A stretch of 43,086 nucleotides of DNA from Rhodanobacteraceae bacterium (GCA_903970285.1 CAJCHN010000150.1:1-43086), one strand, 5' to 3'; shown: positions 16,336-25,526, numbered from the stretch's first letter. The notes: generated by a model not told the origin, from the sequence alone. Numbers and translations: made by a program.

Positions 16336-17397
16336 TTAGCGCCTTACCAAAGGTAAAGCATCCCAGATGCCCGGATCTTCCTCGCCCAGAACCCACGAGC
16401 AGACACCCTCCAGCCCATGCTGCTTCGCCAGCAGATAGCGATCTCGATAAGCCCGCTCGTTCGTGTAGAAGATCCACTCTCGCATCTGGTCCCGGTAGAA
16501 CCAGAACCACGGCGTATGATCCACCTCGTCCCACTGCTCCTTGCCGCCGTACGTGTCGCGCAGGGACATCGCGTTCGGCTGCGAGATGTAGTCCGCCGTA
16601 GGATTTGGCGTCTTCTCCTTCTTGTCCAGCCCGGGATCGCCCGTGTACCAGCGATAACCATAGAGCGCGATCCCCAGCGAGAGCTTCTCCCGCGGGACAT
16701 ACTTCAGCGCATACTCCAGGTTCTCGTTGGTCCACAGCCATCCGCCCACAGGCCCCGGAGTGGTCCAGTGCGTGTGCTGGTCGTAGGTCATCAGGCACAG
16801 GATATCGACCGCCTCGCCCAGCGCCTTCAGGTCGTAGCCCAGCCTCCACTCCTCGAAGATCCACTTGCCGAAAGCGGTCTCGCCCGCATGCCCGGGTGCA
16901 TTCGGCACCACGTCGATGGTCACCAGCAGGTGCTCCCGGTGCAGCAGGTCGGCCGTCTTCTTCACCATCGCCGAAAGCGCATCGCGATCCGTCCACATCA
17001 CGTCTTCCACGTCGTAGTTGATGCCGTCATAGCCGTTTTCCCGGCACTCGCGTACGAACGCGCGGTTCATCTCGTCCTGCGCCTTGGGGTCGTTCACCAG
17101 TTGGTGAATCTTGTCATGATTGAAGATCGCGAACAGCGGCAGCAGCGTCACGTGCGCCTGCTTCGCGGCCTTCAACACCACCGGCTGCGGCTCCCCGGTT
17201 ACCAGCCCGTTTTCATCGATCTGGTACCAGGTGGGCGAGAGAATATCGATCTTGTCCTGGTGCGCCAGGAACGAATCCACCGACGCCTTGCCGTTTCCCA
17301 TCCAGAACAGCGTCTTCTGTCCCACCGCCGCAGCCGCCGCCCACGTCAACATGGCCCCGATGGCCACTGCCGGCAGCCAACCGCATCGTCTGCTCAT
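16336..17397 (-). CDS. secreted GH18 glycoside hydrolase
   Basis: A 353-residue protein with a signal peptide (MSRRCGWLP..., Ala-rich core, cleavage near AAVGQK) and a GH18 TIM barrel like the chitobiase/spore-coat YaaH/Chi-type. The active-site strand reads DGINYDVE: the family consensus DxxDxDxE with Asn replacing the first inner Asp. The catalytic Glu and the adjacent Asp are kept, so hydrolysis through the N-acetyl group of GlcNAc is plausible. Other family marks are ILSPTWYQID near the start, LCLMTYDQH (the MxYD motif) and GIALYGYRWY. Likely substrate: beta-1,4-GlcNAc linkages in chitin, peptidoglycan or N-glycan cores. The start at 17397 has GGGGGAG directly upstream; an ATG at 17433 is possible. 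It is transcribed away from the kinase gene. Confidence 0.88.
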   Translation of the reverse strand: MSRRCGWLPAVAIGAMLTWAAAAAVGQKTLFWMGNGKASVDSFLAHQDKIDILSPTWYQIDENGLVTGEPQPVVLKAAKQAHVTLLPLFAIFNHDKIHQLVNDPKAQDEMNRAFVRECRENGYDGINYDVEDVMWTDRDALSAMVKKTADLLHREHLLVTIDVVPNAPGHAGETAFGKWIFEEWRLGYDLKALGEAVDILCLMTYDQHTHWTTPGPVGGWLWTNENLEYALKYVPREKLSLGIALYGYRWYTGDPGLDKKEKTPNPTADYISQPNAMSLRDTYGGKEQWDEVDHTPWFWFYRDQMREWIFYTNERAYRDRYLLAKQHGLEGVCSWVLGEEDPGIWDALPLVRR

Positions 17398-17524
17398 CCG
17401 CTCCCCCGCTCGCGCAACCTTGTGCCCTATCATGCACTACCCGCGCTTCCTCCAATCGATTCCCGTCCAGATAAACTCAAGCCAGCGCAGCCAGCCCCTG
17501 TCCCAGCCACGCACCCTAGGACGC

Positions 17525-18502
17525 ATGCCCTTCTTCCTCGCCATCGACGCCGGCGGCACCAAGACCGAGTTCCTCCTCGCAGACGACACCCGCGAACTCG
17601 CCCGCGCCCGCTGCGGCACCATCAAGCGCATGCGCACCGACGCCCGAACCGCCGCGGCCAATCTCGATCAGGCGCTCGCCACCCTCACCCGCGCCACCGG
17701 CGTCTCGATGCAGGCCATCGCCCGCACCTGCATCGGCACCGCCGGCGAGTCGGTTCCGCTGGTGACCGACTTCCTGCGCGCCGAGCTCGGCGCCCGCATC
17801 GCCGGCCCGCTGCTGCTGCTCGGAGACTGCGAGATCGCGCTCGACGCCGCCTTCCCCGGACGCCCTGGCGTCCTCGTGCTCGCCGGCACCGGCTCGAACG
17901 TCGCCGGACGCTCCGCCCACGGGCAACTCACCTTCGCCGGAGGCTGGGGACCGGCGCTCGCCGACCAGGGTTCCGGACACCGCATCGGCCTCGCCGCGCT
18001 GCGCGCCGCCTTCCTCGCCCGCGACGAGGGCCGCTCCACCACGCTGTTCGAAGCCGTCTTCGACTTCTGGAAGCTCAACTCCGGCCCTGCCTCCCCGCTC
18101 GATCATCTGGTCGCCTTCGCCAACACCATCCCCGCGCCCGACTTCTCCCTGCTCGTGCCGCTTGTCCACGGCTGCGCAAGGCAAGGGGACGGTACCGCCG
18201 CGCAGGTTCTGCGCCAGGAAGGCGAAGATCTCGCCCACCTCGTCCGCCTGGTCGTCCGCCGCGTCCAGGCCGCGTCCGCCACCCTCCCGGAACCGCCACC
18301 CGACCCCCCGCCAATCGCCTTCGCCGGCTCCATCATGGAAAACGTCGCGCCCGTCCGAGAAGCTCTCATCGCCAGCGTCCGCAGCGAATTTCCTGACATC
18401 CAGACCATGCCGGGCGTGGTCGATCCCGTCCTCGGAGCCCTGTACCGCGCCCGCAACTTCACGGCCGACCCCGGCCCGCACCCCGCTCCGCTCCTGCCAT
18501 GA
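17525..18502 (+). CDS. BadF/BadG-type ATPase, probable N-acetylglucosamine kinase
   Basis: A 325-residue sugar kinase of the ASKHA fold. The first phosphate loop AIDAGGTKTEFLLAD is at residues 6-20, with LAGTGSNVAG as the adenosine/phosphate 2 region, GGWGPALADQGSGHRIG as the conserved domain around the sugar-binding site, and IAFAGSIMEN near the C-terminus. This set fits the eukaryotic-NAGK-like members annotated as N-acetylglucosamine kinases. The setting (GH18, GH29, symporter, DeoR) supports phosphorylation of imported GlcNAc or a related amino sugar. The ATG at 17525 begins the conserved sequence and has AGGA just upstream; the open frame continues to 17120 but is antisense to the GH18 gene. 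The stop overlaps the fucosidase start by 4 bases (ATGA). Confidence 0.88.
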   Translation: MPFFLAIDAGGTKTEFLLADDTRELARARCGTIKRMRTDARTAAANLDQALATLTRATGVSMQAIARTCIGTAGESVPLVTDFLRAELGARIAGPLLLLGDCEIALDAAFPGRPGVLVLAGTGSNVAGRSAHGQLTFAGGWGPALADQGSGHRIGLAALRAAFLARDEGRSTTLFEAVFDFWKLNSGPASPLDHLVAFANTIPAPDFSLLVPLVHGCARQGDGTAAQVLRQEGEDLAHLVRLVVRRVQAASATLPEPPPDPPPIAFAGSIMENVAPVREALIASVRSEFPDIQTMPGVVDPVLGALYRARNFTADPGPHPAPLLP

Positions 18503-19833
18503 GAATGCTCACGCCGCTCGCCCTCCTGCTCGCGCTTCTCGCCCCTGCGCTGCCAGCCCAGAACTTCACCGACCTCCAACCCTCGCCGCAGCAGACTGCC
18601 TGGCAGGACCTCGAATTCGGAGTCATCCTGCACTTCTCCACCAACACCTTCCTCGATCGTGAATGGGGCGACGGCACCGCTAGCCCGTCCGTCTTCAACC
18701 CCACACAGTTCGATCCCGGCCAGTGGATGAAGGCCATCAAAGCCTCCGGCGCGCGCTACGTCGTCCTTGTCGCCAAGCACCACGACGGCTTCTGCCTCTG
18801 GCCCACCGCGCAAACCGGCTACAGCATCAAAGCCAGCCCGTTCCAGAATGGGAAAGGCGACATCGTTCGTGACGTCGCCCTTGCCGCCCGCGCCAACGGA
18901 CTGCTGTTCGGCATCTACCTCTCGCCCTGGGATCGCCACGACCCGCGCTACCAGGATCCCGCCGCCTACGACGCCTACTACAACGCCGAACTCTCGGAGC
19001 TCGCCCAGAACTACGGCCAGTTGGTCGAATTCTGGCTCGACGGCGCCGGCTCCGAAGGACGCACCTACAACTTCCCCAGGATCATCGAGACCCTCCGCAC
19101 CTTCCAGCCCAATACCATCGTCTTCGCCGACACCGGCCTCTTCGAGTACGGCGACGCCCGCTGGGCCGGCGACGAGTCCGGCAAAATCGACTACGAGAAC
19201 TGGAACGTCATCGACCGCCACGGCTTCCTCCGATGGCGTCCGGTCGAGGTCGATACCCCGCTGCGCAAATTCCACTGGTTCTGGCACCCGCACGACGAGG
19301 CCTCGCTCAAATCCGTCGACGAACTCCTCGACAGCTACGAGAACTCCGTAGGCCGCGGCGGTCAGTGGATGCTTGGTGTCGCCCCTGACTCTCGCGGTCT
19401 CATTCCCGATTCGGACGCCGTCCGCCTCAGCGAACTCGGCGCCGCCATCCACGCCCGCTACGCCCACAATCTCGCCGCCGAGCACCTGCCCACCGGCGAC
19501 AACATCGCCCGCGCCCTCGACAACGAGCCCGACACCTTCTGGTCGGCGCCGCCCGGTGCCCACTCCGCGATCCTCGAACTCAACCTGCCCCGACCCATCA
19601 CCTTCGACCGCGCCGTCACCATGGAGTGGCTCCCCGCCGGTCAGAACGTCCTCGCCTACCGCATCGAAGCCTGGCAGCACGGCAAATGGGTCACCCTCGC
19701 CGCTGCCCAGGCCATCGGCCACAAGAAGATCGACCGCTTCCCGCCCGTCACCGCTCAGCGCGTCCGCCTCAACATCCTCTCCGCCGCGCACGAACCGCGC
19801 ATCCGCGAGTTCCAGCTCTACTCCACCCGCTGA
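18499..19833 (+). CDS. secreted GH29 alpha-L-fucosidase
   Basis: A 444-residue exported enzyme: signal peptide (MRMLTPLALLLALLAPALPA), GH29 catalytic barrel at about 25-330, and a C-terminal beta-sandwich at about 345-440 (NEPDTFWSAPP... REFQLYSTR) like an F5/8 type C or discoidin carbohydrate module. Family marks are HFSTNTF at the start of the barrel, VLVAKHHDGFCLWPT, GIYLSPWDRH and VEFWLDGA, whose Asp is the expected nucleophile. The architecture resembles the alpha-1,3/4-specific subfamily of GH29. It removes L-fucose from glycans in the periplasm or outside. It is translationally coupled to the kinase by a 4-base overlap and followed after 236 bases by the GH3 gene. Confidence 0.92.
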   Translation: MRMLTPLALLLALLAPALPAQNFTDLQPSPQQTAWQDLEFGVILHFSTNTFLDREWGDGTASPSVFNPTQFDPGQWMKAIKASGARYVVLVAKHHDGFCLWPTAQTGYSIKASPFQNGKGDIVRDVALAARANGLLFGIYLSPWDRHDPRYQDPAAYDAYYNAELSELAQNYGQLVEFWLDGAGSEGRTYNFPRIIETLRTFQPNTIVFADTGLFEYGDARWAGDESGKIDYENWNVIDRHGFLRWRPVEVDTPLRKFHWFWHPHDEASLKSVDELLDSYENSVGRGGQWMLGVAPDSRGLIPDSDAVRLSELGAAIHARYAHNLAAEHLPTGDNIARALDNEPDTFWSAPPGAHSAILELNLPRPITFDRAVTMEWLPAGQNVLAYRIEAWQHGKWVTLAAAQAIGHKKIDRFPPVTAQRVRLNILSAAHEPRIREFQLYSTR

Positions 19834-19899
19834 AGAAGGCACCGAACCCGGTCGGCTCAGCCGCCTGCCCGGATCCTGTCAAGCCCCCAATCACTTTTG

Positions 19900-19931
19900 A
19901 AGTGCCGCAAATAGTTGCAAGCAAAGCACTT
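19900..19931. promoter_or_regulatory. inverted repeat in the GH29-GH3 gap
   Basis: AAGTGC at 19900-19905 and GCACTT at 19926-19931 form a perfect 6-base inverted repeat with a 20-base, AT-rich spacer. It could be an operator for the GH3 gene or part of a 3' hairpin of the fucosidase transcript. No convincing promoter was seen; TTGGCG at 19947 with TGCAAT 18 bases on is a weak candidate. Confidence 0.25.
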
Positions 19932-20069
19932 ACAGCCGAAAAATAGTTGGCGTACCTACCCTGCCCAACCTGCAATAATAGAAGTACAGGCTTGCTCCAG
20001 AGGCGTCTTTCGACGTGCTATTCCCAGCTCCGGTTCGCAGCTTCTTGTTCCACCTCTAAGTCCATTCGA

Positions 20070-22826
20070 TTGAAGAACTTAAGCAACAATCGCGGGGGGA
20101 GGGTGCACCTCCTCATCCCGAACGTCCTCACCGCGCCCCTGGCCGTGACAGCGGCCGCTTTCCTCGTCTTCAATAGCTCCTCTCTCGCCCAGCAGCACAC
20201 CTGCTCCAACCACCAGACAGACGCCCGCATCGCCGCCCGCATCGACCGGCTCATCCAGCAGATGACCATCTCCGAGCGCGTCGCGCAGCTGCAGGATCGC
20301 GCTCCCGCCATCCCGCGGCTCGGCCTGCCCGCCTACAACTGGTGGAACGAAGGCCTCCACGGCATCGCCCGCAACGGCGTGGCAACCGTCTTCCCCCAGG
20401 CCATCGGCCTCGCCGCCACCTGGGACCAGCGCCTGCTCCACGCCGTCGGCGACACCGTCTCCACCGAGGCTCGGGCCAAGTTCGCCCCCCACGCCCGCAC
20501 CGACTCGCCCCGCTACGGCGGCCTCACCATCTGGTCGCCCAACATCAACATCTTCCGCGACCCGCGCTGGGGACGCGGCCAGGAGACCTACGGCGAGGAT
20601 CCCTTCCTCACCGCCACCCTCGGTACCCAGTTTGTGGAAGGCATCCAAGGCGACGATCCCTTCTACTTCAAAGCCCAGGCCACGCCCAAGCACTTCGTCG
20701 CCCACAGCGGTCCCGAATCGGGACGCGACAGCTTCAACGCCGTCGTCTCCGCCCACGATCTTGCCGACACCTACCTGCCCGCCTTCCATGCCCTGCTGAC
20801 CCGCGCCGGCGCGGCCGCGCTCATGTGCTCCTACAACGCGATCAATGCAACCCCATCCTGCGCCAATCAGGCTCTGCTGCAGGATGTGGTCAGCGACCGC
20901 TGGCGCTTCAACGGCTACGTCGTCTCCGATTGCGATGCCGTCGGCAACATCTTCGCATACCACCACTTCGCCGCCGACCCCGTCCATGCCGCCGCCGCGG
21001 CCCTCAACGCCGGCGTCGATCTCGACTGCGGCAACAGCTATCTGCCGCTCGAACAGGCGCTCGAGCAGCACCTGGTCACCGAAGCCGCCATTGACGCCTC
21101 GCTGCACCGGCTGCTGCAGGCGCGGCTGCAGCTCGGCCTGCTCGACCCCGAAGGGTGCAGCCCGTATGACCGCATCTCGCCCGCGGCCAACGACACCCCG
21201 CAGCACCGGGCGCTCGCCCTGCGCGCCGCCGAAGAGTCCATCGTCCTGCTCAAGAACGACGGCGTCCTGCCGCTCCAGCCGTCGACCAGGATCGCGGTCA
21301 TCGGACCCAACGCCGATGCCGTCAAGATCCTCGAAGCCAACTACCACGGCACCGCCTCCGCCCCGGTCACGCCGCTCGATGGCCTGCTGAAGGCATTCGG
21401 GAATGTCCGCTACGCGCAGGGCAGCCTCGACGCCGCCGGAATCTTCGCACCGGTTCCGCGCACCGTCTTCACGACCAGCGCCAACTCCCCCGGCCTCAAC
21501 GCGGAATTCTTCGATAGCCCCAGCTTCGCTGGAACTCCCGCCGTTTCACTGACCGTGCCGAACATGGACTACGATCTCAGCCATACGTCGCCGAGCCCGC
21601 TGCTCCGGTCCGCGCAATACGCTGCACGCTGGAGCGGCTTCTTCACTCCGCCGGCAGCCGGAGACTATATCCTCCGCGTGAACACCGATCGCTGCGGAGA
21701 GTGCGCCCTGCACGACCGTTTCCGCCTGCTGCTCGACGGCAGGCCAATCCTGGAGGCTGACGGCAGCAAGGCCGCTCCCGATCGCGCCACCATGCACTTC
21801 GCCGACGCGTCGCCGCACGCCTTTCAACTGGAACTCGTGCACCAGGGCGAAGACGGCGGCATGACCTTTGAATGGCAGCCGCCCGCCGGCGCCCTGCTCG
21901 ACCAGGCGGTGGCGACCGCGCAATCCGCCGACGCCGTCATCCTCGTCGCCGGTCTCTCGCCGGATCTTGAAGGAGAAGCTCTCCCTGTCCATATCGACGG
22001 CTTTGATGGCGGCGACCGGACCTCGCTCGATCTCCCCGCCACGCAGCGGGCCCTGCTGGCGCGGCTGGCGGCGCTGCACAAACCGACCATCCTTGTCCTT
22101 ACCTCCGGCTCGGCGCTCGCGCTTGGCCCGCAAGCCGCCTCCGCCAACGCCATCCTCGAAGCCTGGTATCCCGGCGAGGAAGGTGGGACGGCGCTCGCCC
22201 ATATCTTGACCGGCAAGACCAGCCCGTCCGGCCGCCTGCCCGTCACCTTCTATCGCACCGTGGGCGACCTGCCCGCCTTCACCGACTACAGCATGGCCCA
22301 TCGCACCTACCGCTACTTCACCGGCGCGGTGGAGTTTCCCTTTGGCTTCGGCCTCAGCTACGCCCGCTTCCGCTATGGCGCGGTCCGCGTCTTGAAGCCA
22401 GTCCTCGGCGCCGGCGAGCCGCTCCACGCTTCGGTCACCCTCACCAATACCAGCGCCTTTTCCGCCTCGGAGGTCGCCGAGCTCTACCTCGTCCCGCCGC
22501 AGGTCACGGGCGCTCCGCGGCTCGCACTCGCCGGCTTCGAGCGCGTCGCGCTCGGTCCCGGCCAGAGCCGCACCCTCCACTTCACCCTCACCGAGGATCA
22601 GCTCAGCACCGTCGACCCATCCGGCCACCGCGCCGTGCGGGCCGGACGCTACCGTGTTCTCATCGCCGGCACCCAACCCGATCCCGCCGCCGTCGCAGGC
22701 GCTTCCTTCCGCATCACCAGCCGCCCGGCACGCCCGCGCGGCCCGCAGCCGGAACCTGACCGCGATCTTCCTGGAATCGTCGCGGCCAGCTTCCACGCCA
22801 GCGCCCGCAGCATGATCACCCGCTAA
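20070..22826 (+). CDS. GH3 beta-glycosidase with inserted PA14 domain
   Basis: About 918 residues, exported. The GH3 N-terminal barrel starts with LIQQMTISERVAQLQ and includes YNWWNEGLHGIARNG, FRDPRWGRGQETYGEDP, ATPKHFVAHSGPESGR and the nucleophile segment YVVSDCDAVGN. The C-terminal alpha/beta domain (ESIVLLKNDGVLPL; GPNADAVKILEANYHG) is split by a PA14 module at about 480-620 (LNAEFFDS... DRFRLLLDGRPIL). A fibronectin-III-like domain closes the protein. The pattern is that of beta-xylosidase/beta-glucosidase or N-acetyl-beta-hexosaminidase-like GH3 enzymes with PA14; specificity cannot be read. Start choice is uncertain. TTG at 20070 gives a basic n-region before the hydrophobic core; GTG at 20103 has GGGGGAGG but almost no spacing. 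The frame is open to 19947. Confidence 0.88.
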   Translation: MKNLSNNRGGRVHLLIPNVLTAPLAVTAAAFLVFNSSSLAQQHTCSNHQTDARIAARIDRLIQQMTISERVAQLQDRAPAIPRLGLPAYNWWNEGLHGIARNGVATVFPQAIGLAATWDQRLLHAVGDTVSTEARAKFAPHARTDSPRYGGLTIWSPNINIFRDPRWGRGQETYGEDPFLTATLGTQFVEGIQGDDPFYFKAQATPKHFVAHSGPESGRDSFNAVVSAHDLADTYLPAFHALLTRAGAAALMCSYNAINATPSCANQALLQDVVSDRWRFNGYVVSDCDAVGNIFAYHHFAADPVHAAAAALNAGVDLDCGNSYLPLEQALEQHLVTEAAIDASLHRLLQARLQLGLLDPEGCSPYDRISPAANDTPQHRALALRAAEESIVLLKNDGVLPLQPSTRIAVIGPNADAVKILEANYHGTASAPVTPLDGLLKAFGNVRYAQGSLDAAGIFAPVPRTVFTTSANSPGLNAEFFDSPSFAGTPAVSLTVPNMDYDLSHTSPSPLLRSAQYAARWSGFFTPPAAGDYILRVNTDRCGECALHDRFRLLLDGRPILEADGSKAAPDRATMHFADASPHAFQLELVHQGEDGGMTFEWQPPAGALLDQAVATAQSADAVILVAGLSPDLEGEALPVHIDGFDGGDRTSLDLPATQRALLARLAALHKPTILVLTSGSALALGPQAASANAILEAWYPGEEGGTALAHILTGKTSPSGRLPVTFYRTVGDLPAFTDYSMAHRTYRYFTGAVEFPFGFGLSYARFRYGAVRVLKPVLGAGEPLHASVTLTNTSAFSASEVAELYLVPPQVTGAPRLALAGFERVALGPGQSRTLHFTLTEDQLSTVDPSGHRAVRAGRYRVLIAGTQPDPAAVAGASFRITSRPARPRGPQPEPDRDLPGIVAASFHASARSMITR

Positions 22827-22831
22827 TCGTG

Positions 22832-25150
22832 CTATAGAAACAGCGGCGCCAGCACCAGTGTGATGGTTGCCAGCAGCTTGATGAGCACGTGCAGCGATGG
22901 GCCAGCCGTATCCTTGAACGGATCCCCTACCGTATCGCCCACCACCGCGGCCTTGTGTGCTTCGGACTTCTTGCCACCGTACTTGCCGCTTTCAATCCAC
23001 TTCTTCGCGTTATCCCAGGCGCCCCCGCCGTTGTTCATCAGCATCGCCAGCAAAATGCCCGCGATGGTCCCCACCATCAGCAGGCCGGCCACCGCCTCGG
23101 CCCCTGCCAGGTTGACCGGAACGCCGTTGATCGACGGAACCGTGATGCTGGCCGCACCTGCCAGCCCTTCCGAGCCGCTGCGATAGCTCGCGCTCAGGTG
23201 CCGGAAGATAAGCCCAACCGCCACCGGCAGGCCGACGGCGAGGCAGCCCGGAAGCACCATCTCCTTCAACGCCGCGCCGGTCACGATACTGACGCAGCGC
23301 GCATAATCAGGCTTTGAAGTCCCGGCCATAATGCCAGGATTCTCGCGGAACTGGTCGCGCACATCCTTCACCACCATCTGCGCCGTGCGTCCGACCGCCT
23401 TGATCGCCAGCGATGAGAACAGGTAGGTCAGCATGGCACCGAGCAAGCCGCCGACAAACACCGGAATCTCCGCCAGGTTGATATTGGTAAACGTCCAGCC
23501 CGGAGGCATGTAGCCGCCCGGAACGTTCACCTTGGCGGTCACGATGGAGCGAATCTCTTCGAGATAGGCCGAGAACAGCAGGAACGCCGCCAGCGAGGCC
23601 GAGCCGATCGCGTATCCCTTGGTCAGCGCCTTGGTCGTGTTGCCCGCCGAGTCCAGCTTGTCGGTCTTGTCGCGAACCGCATCGGGCTGGTTCGACATCT
23701 CGATGATGCCACCGGCGTTATCCGTGATCGGCCCGAACGTATCCATGGCCAGGATGTATGCCGCGCAGGAGAGCATCCCCATGGTCGCAATGGCGGTGCC
23801 GTAGATTCCCTTGGCATAGGTCGCGATGCCGGCGATATGAACATCCTCCAGGCCGCGCACACCGAAGTAGTAGCTCAGCAGCAGCGCCGCGGAGATCACG
23901 ATGACGGGCGCGGCCGGCGTCTCCATGCCGACGGCCAGCCCGCTGATGATGTTGGTCGCCGGGCCGGTAAGAGACGCCTCGGCAATCGACTGCACCGGCC
24001 GGTACTTGCTCTCGGTGTAGTACTGGGTGATCCAGACGAACAGGAACGCCGTTGCCATGCCGACCACTCCGCAGCCCAGCAGCCATCCCGGATGAACGTT
24101 GACCCCGTTCAACATCTGGTACACGGCGAAGGCGAAGCCGGCAATGGCGAGCACTGCCGTCACATAGAAACCGCGGTTCAGCGCGCTCATCGGATCTTCG
24201 CTGTCGGTGGTCTTGACCACCGCCACCCCGATGATCGAGGCGATCAGGTTGATGGCATGCACGATCAATGGAAACAGGATGCCCTTGATGCCGAAGACCG
24301 GAAACAAGGCCGCGCCCAGGATCATGGCGCCGACGTTTTCTGCCGCCGTCGACTCGAAGATGTCGGCGCCGCGGCCGGCGCAGTCGCCCACATTGTCGCC
24401 GACCAGGTCGGCGATCACGGCTGGGTTGCGCGGATCGTCTTCCGGAATCCCGGCCTCGACCTTCCCCACCAGATCGGCGCCCACATCGGCCGCCTTTGTG
24501 TAGATCCCGCCGCCAAGCTGGGCAAACAACGCGACCAGCGACGCGCCAAAGCCGAAGCCGACGAGCTGGTAAGGGACGTCCTGGGGATGCTGCAGCCCAC
24601 CGAAGAAAAAGAACAGGGCGCCGACCCCGAGCATCGAGAGCGCGACCACCACCAGGCCGGTCACCGCGCCTCCGCGCAGCGCCGCCTGCAACGCACCGTT
24701 CAACGAGGAGCGCGCCGCCGACGCGGTGCGGATGTTGGCGCGGATGGAGACGTACATGCCCGTGAAGCCGGCGAGACCGGAACAGACCGCGCCCACCAGG
24801 AAGCTGATGACGGTCTTGAGCGCGAGTGGAGCGGTTCGCGGCGAGGCGTGGTATCCGGCAAAGACCACGACCGCGAGTACCAGCGCCAGAATGCCGATGG
24901 TGCGGTACTGACGCGAGAGAAACGCCTCAGCCCCCTCGCGGATCGCATCCGAGATGGCCCGCATCTCGGCGGTTCCAGTGTCGGCGGACAGCACGCTGCG
25001 CGCCAGTAAGAGTGCAGCCAGCAGCGCCAGCACCCCGATTCCCATCGCAATCCAAAGCCATACCGCATCGTTGCCCTGCACCGCGCCTGGTGCATCCGTC
25101 GAAATTGCCTCTAATCCGAAAAACCCAGCCGCGAGCATGCCAAGGTGCAT
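22832..25150 (-). CDS. hppA: membrane-bound H+-translocating pyrophosphatase, K+-independent type
   Basis: A 772-residue integral membrane pump that hydrolyses pyrophosphate and moves protons (or Na+) across the membrane. About 16 hydrophobic helices are visible. The substrate site DVGADLVGKVEAGIPEDDPRNPA and the following VGDNVGDCAGRGADIFES are intact, as is the C-terminal GGAWDNAKKWIE with DTVGDPFKDTAGPS. In GNTTKALTKGYAIGSA the Lys near residue 507 and Thr near 510 are the residues that mark the K+-independent, proton-pumping class. The start at 25150 has AGGAGG about 10 bases upstream. The gene meets the GH3 gene tail to tail with only 5 bases between stops. A promoter is visible at 25244-25273. 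Confidence 0.96.
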   Translation of the reverse strand: MHLGMLAAGFFGLEAISTDAPGAVQGNDAVWLWIAMGIGVLALLAALLLARSVLSADTGTAEMRAISDAIREGAEAFLSRQYRTIGILALVLAVVVFAGYHASPRTAPLALKTVISFLVGAVCSGLAGFTGMYVSIRANIRTASAARSSLNGALQAALRGGAVTGLVVVALSMLGVGALFFFFGGLQHPQDVPYQLVGFGFGASLVALFAQLGGGIYTKAADVGADLVGKVEAGIPEDDPRNPAVIADLVGDNVGDCAGRGADIFESTAAENVGAMILGAALFPVFGIKGILFPLIVHAINLIASIIGVAVVKTTDSEDPMSALNRGFYVTAVLAIAGFAFAVYQMLNGVNVHPGWLLGCGVVGMATAFLFVWITQYYTESKYRPVQSIAEASLTGPATNIISGLAVGMETPAAPVIVISAALLLSYYFGVRGLEDVHIAGIATYAKGIYGTAIATMGMLSCAAYILAMDTFGPITDNAGGIIEMSNQPDAVRDKTDKLDSAGNTTKALTKGYAIGSASLAAFLLFSAYLEEIRSIVTAKVNVPGGYMPPGWTFTNINLAEIPVFVGGLLGAMLTYLFSSLAIKAVGRTAQMVVKDVRDQFRENPGIMAGTSKPDYARCVSIVTGAALKEMVLPGCLAVGLPVAVGLIFRHLSASYRSGSEGLAGAASITVPSINGVPVNLAGAEAVAGLLMVGTIAGILLAMLMNNGGGAWDNAKKWIESGKYGGKKSEAHKAAVVGDTVGDPFKDTAGPSLHVLIKLLATITLVLAPLFL

Positions 25151-25243
25151 GAAAAGTGTTCCTCCTGTGCGATACAAAAGTCGGTCGTCCGATTACGGCG
25201 GGGAGGTTGAATCACACCAGAACTGCCCGCCCGAAGACGGCGA

Positions 25244-25273
25244 ATTAGACCATTACAGTTACACCACGGTCAA
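25244..25273 (-). promoter_or_regulatory. hppA: probable promoter of hppA
   Basis: Minus strand: TTGACC (complement of 25268-25273), an 18-base spacer, then TCTAAT (complement of 25244-25249). Each box matches the sigma70 consensus at 5 of 6 positions. It would give a leader of about 85 bases before the ATG at 25150. Confidence 0.6.
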
Positions 25274-25485
25274 TGAGGGCTGATTCAGTGCGATCCAGAG
25301 CGACCTGAAGAGGTAATGTGATTTGGGATAAGGACAAAAAGCCACGCCAAGAACTCCCGGACTCCCCGTCGAGGCGAGGCACCAGACCCACCTTGCGCGG
25401 CCCATGCGCCGACGTTTCCGTCCGCCAGGTTTGCACAACTCTTGATGCGCCCGGATGGTAAGGTCTAACCATAAACACATAAGAA

Positions 25486-25519
25486 TGAATACTTTGCATA
25501 CTTTTGTGCCGGGTGGGGC
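25486..25519 (+). repeat. dispersed intergenic motif, copy 1
   Basis: Begins TGAATACTTTGCAT, then a variable 6-7 bases, then CCGGGTGGGGC. The same two blocks in the same order occur on the minus strand at 41064-41096. It lies immediately past the stop of the P450 gene. Confidence 0.6.
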
Positions 25520-25526
25520 ATGAAGT

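Larger units (their letters stand above)
25151..25526. other. 376-base intergenic region between hppA and the P450 gene
   Basis: No credible gene. It contains the hppA ribosome site and promoter at its left side. At its right end, just past the P450 stop, it contains one copy of a 33-34 base motif (25486-25519) that recurs at 41064-41096 on the other strand. The middle (25280-25480) shows nothing I can interpret. Confidence 0.55.

Noticed and set aside
18103..19842. 579-codon minus-strand open frame under the kinase and fucosidase genes
   Set aside because: Gly/Val/Glu-rich shadow with no domain; the plus strand has GH29 and kinase motifs.
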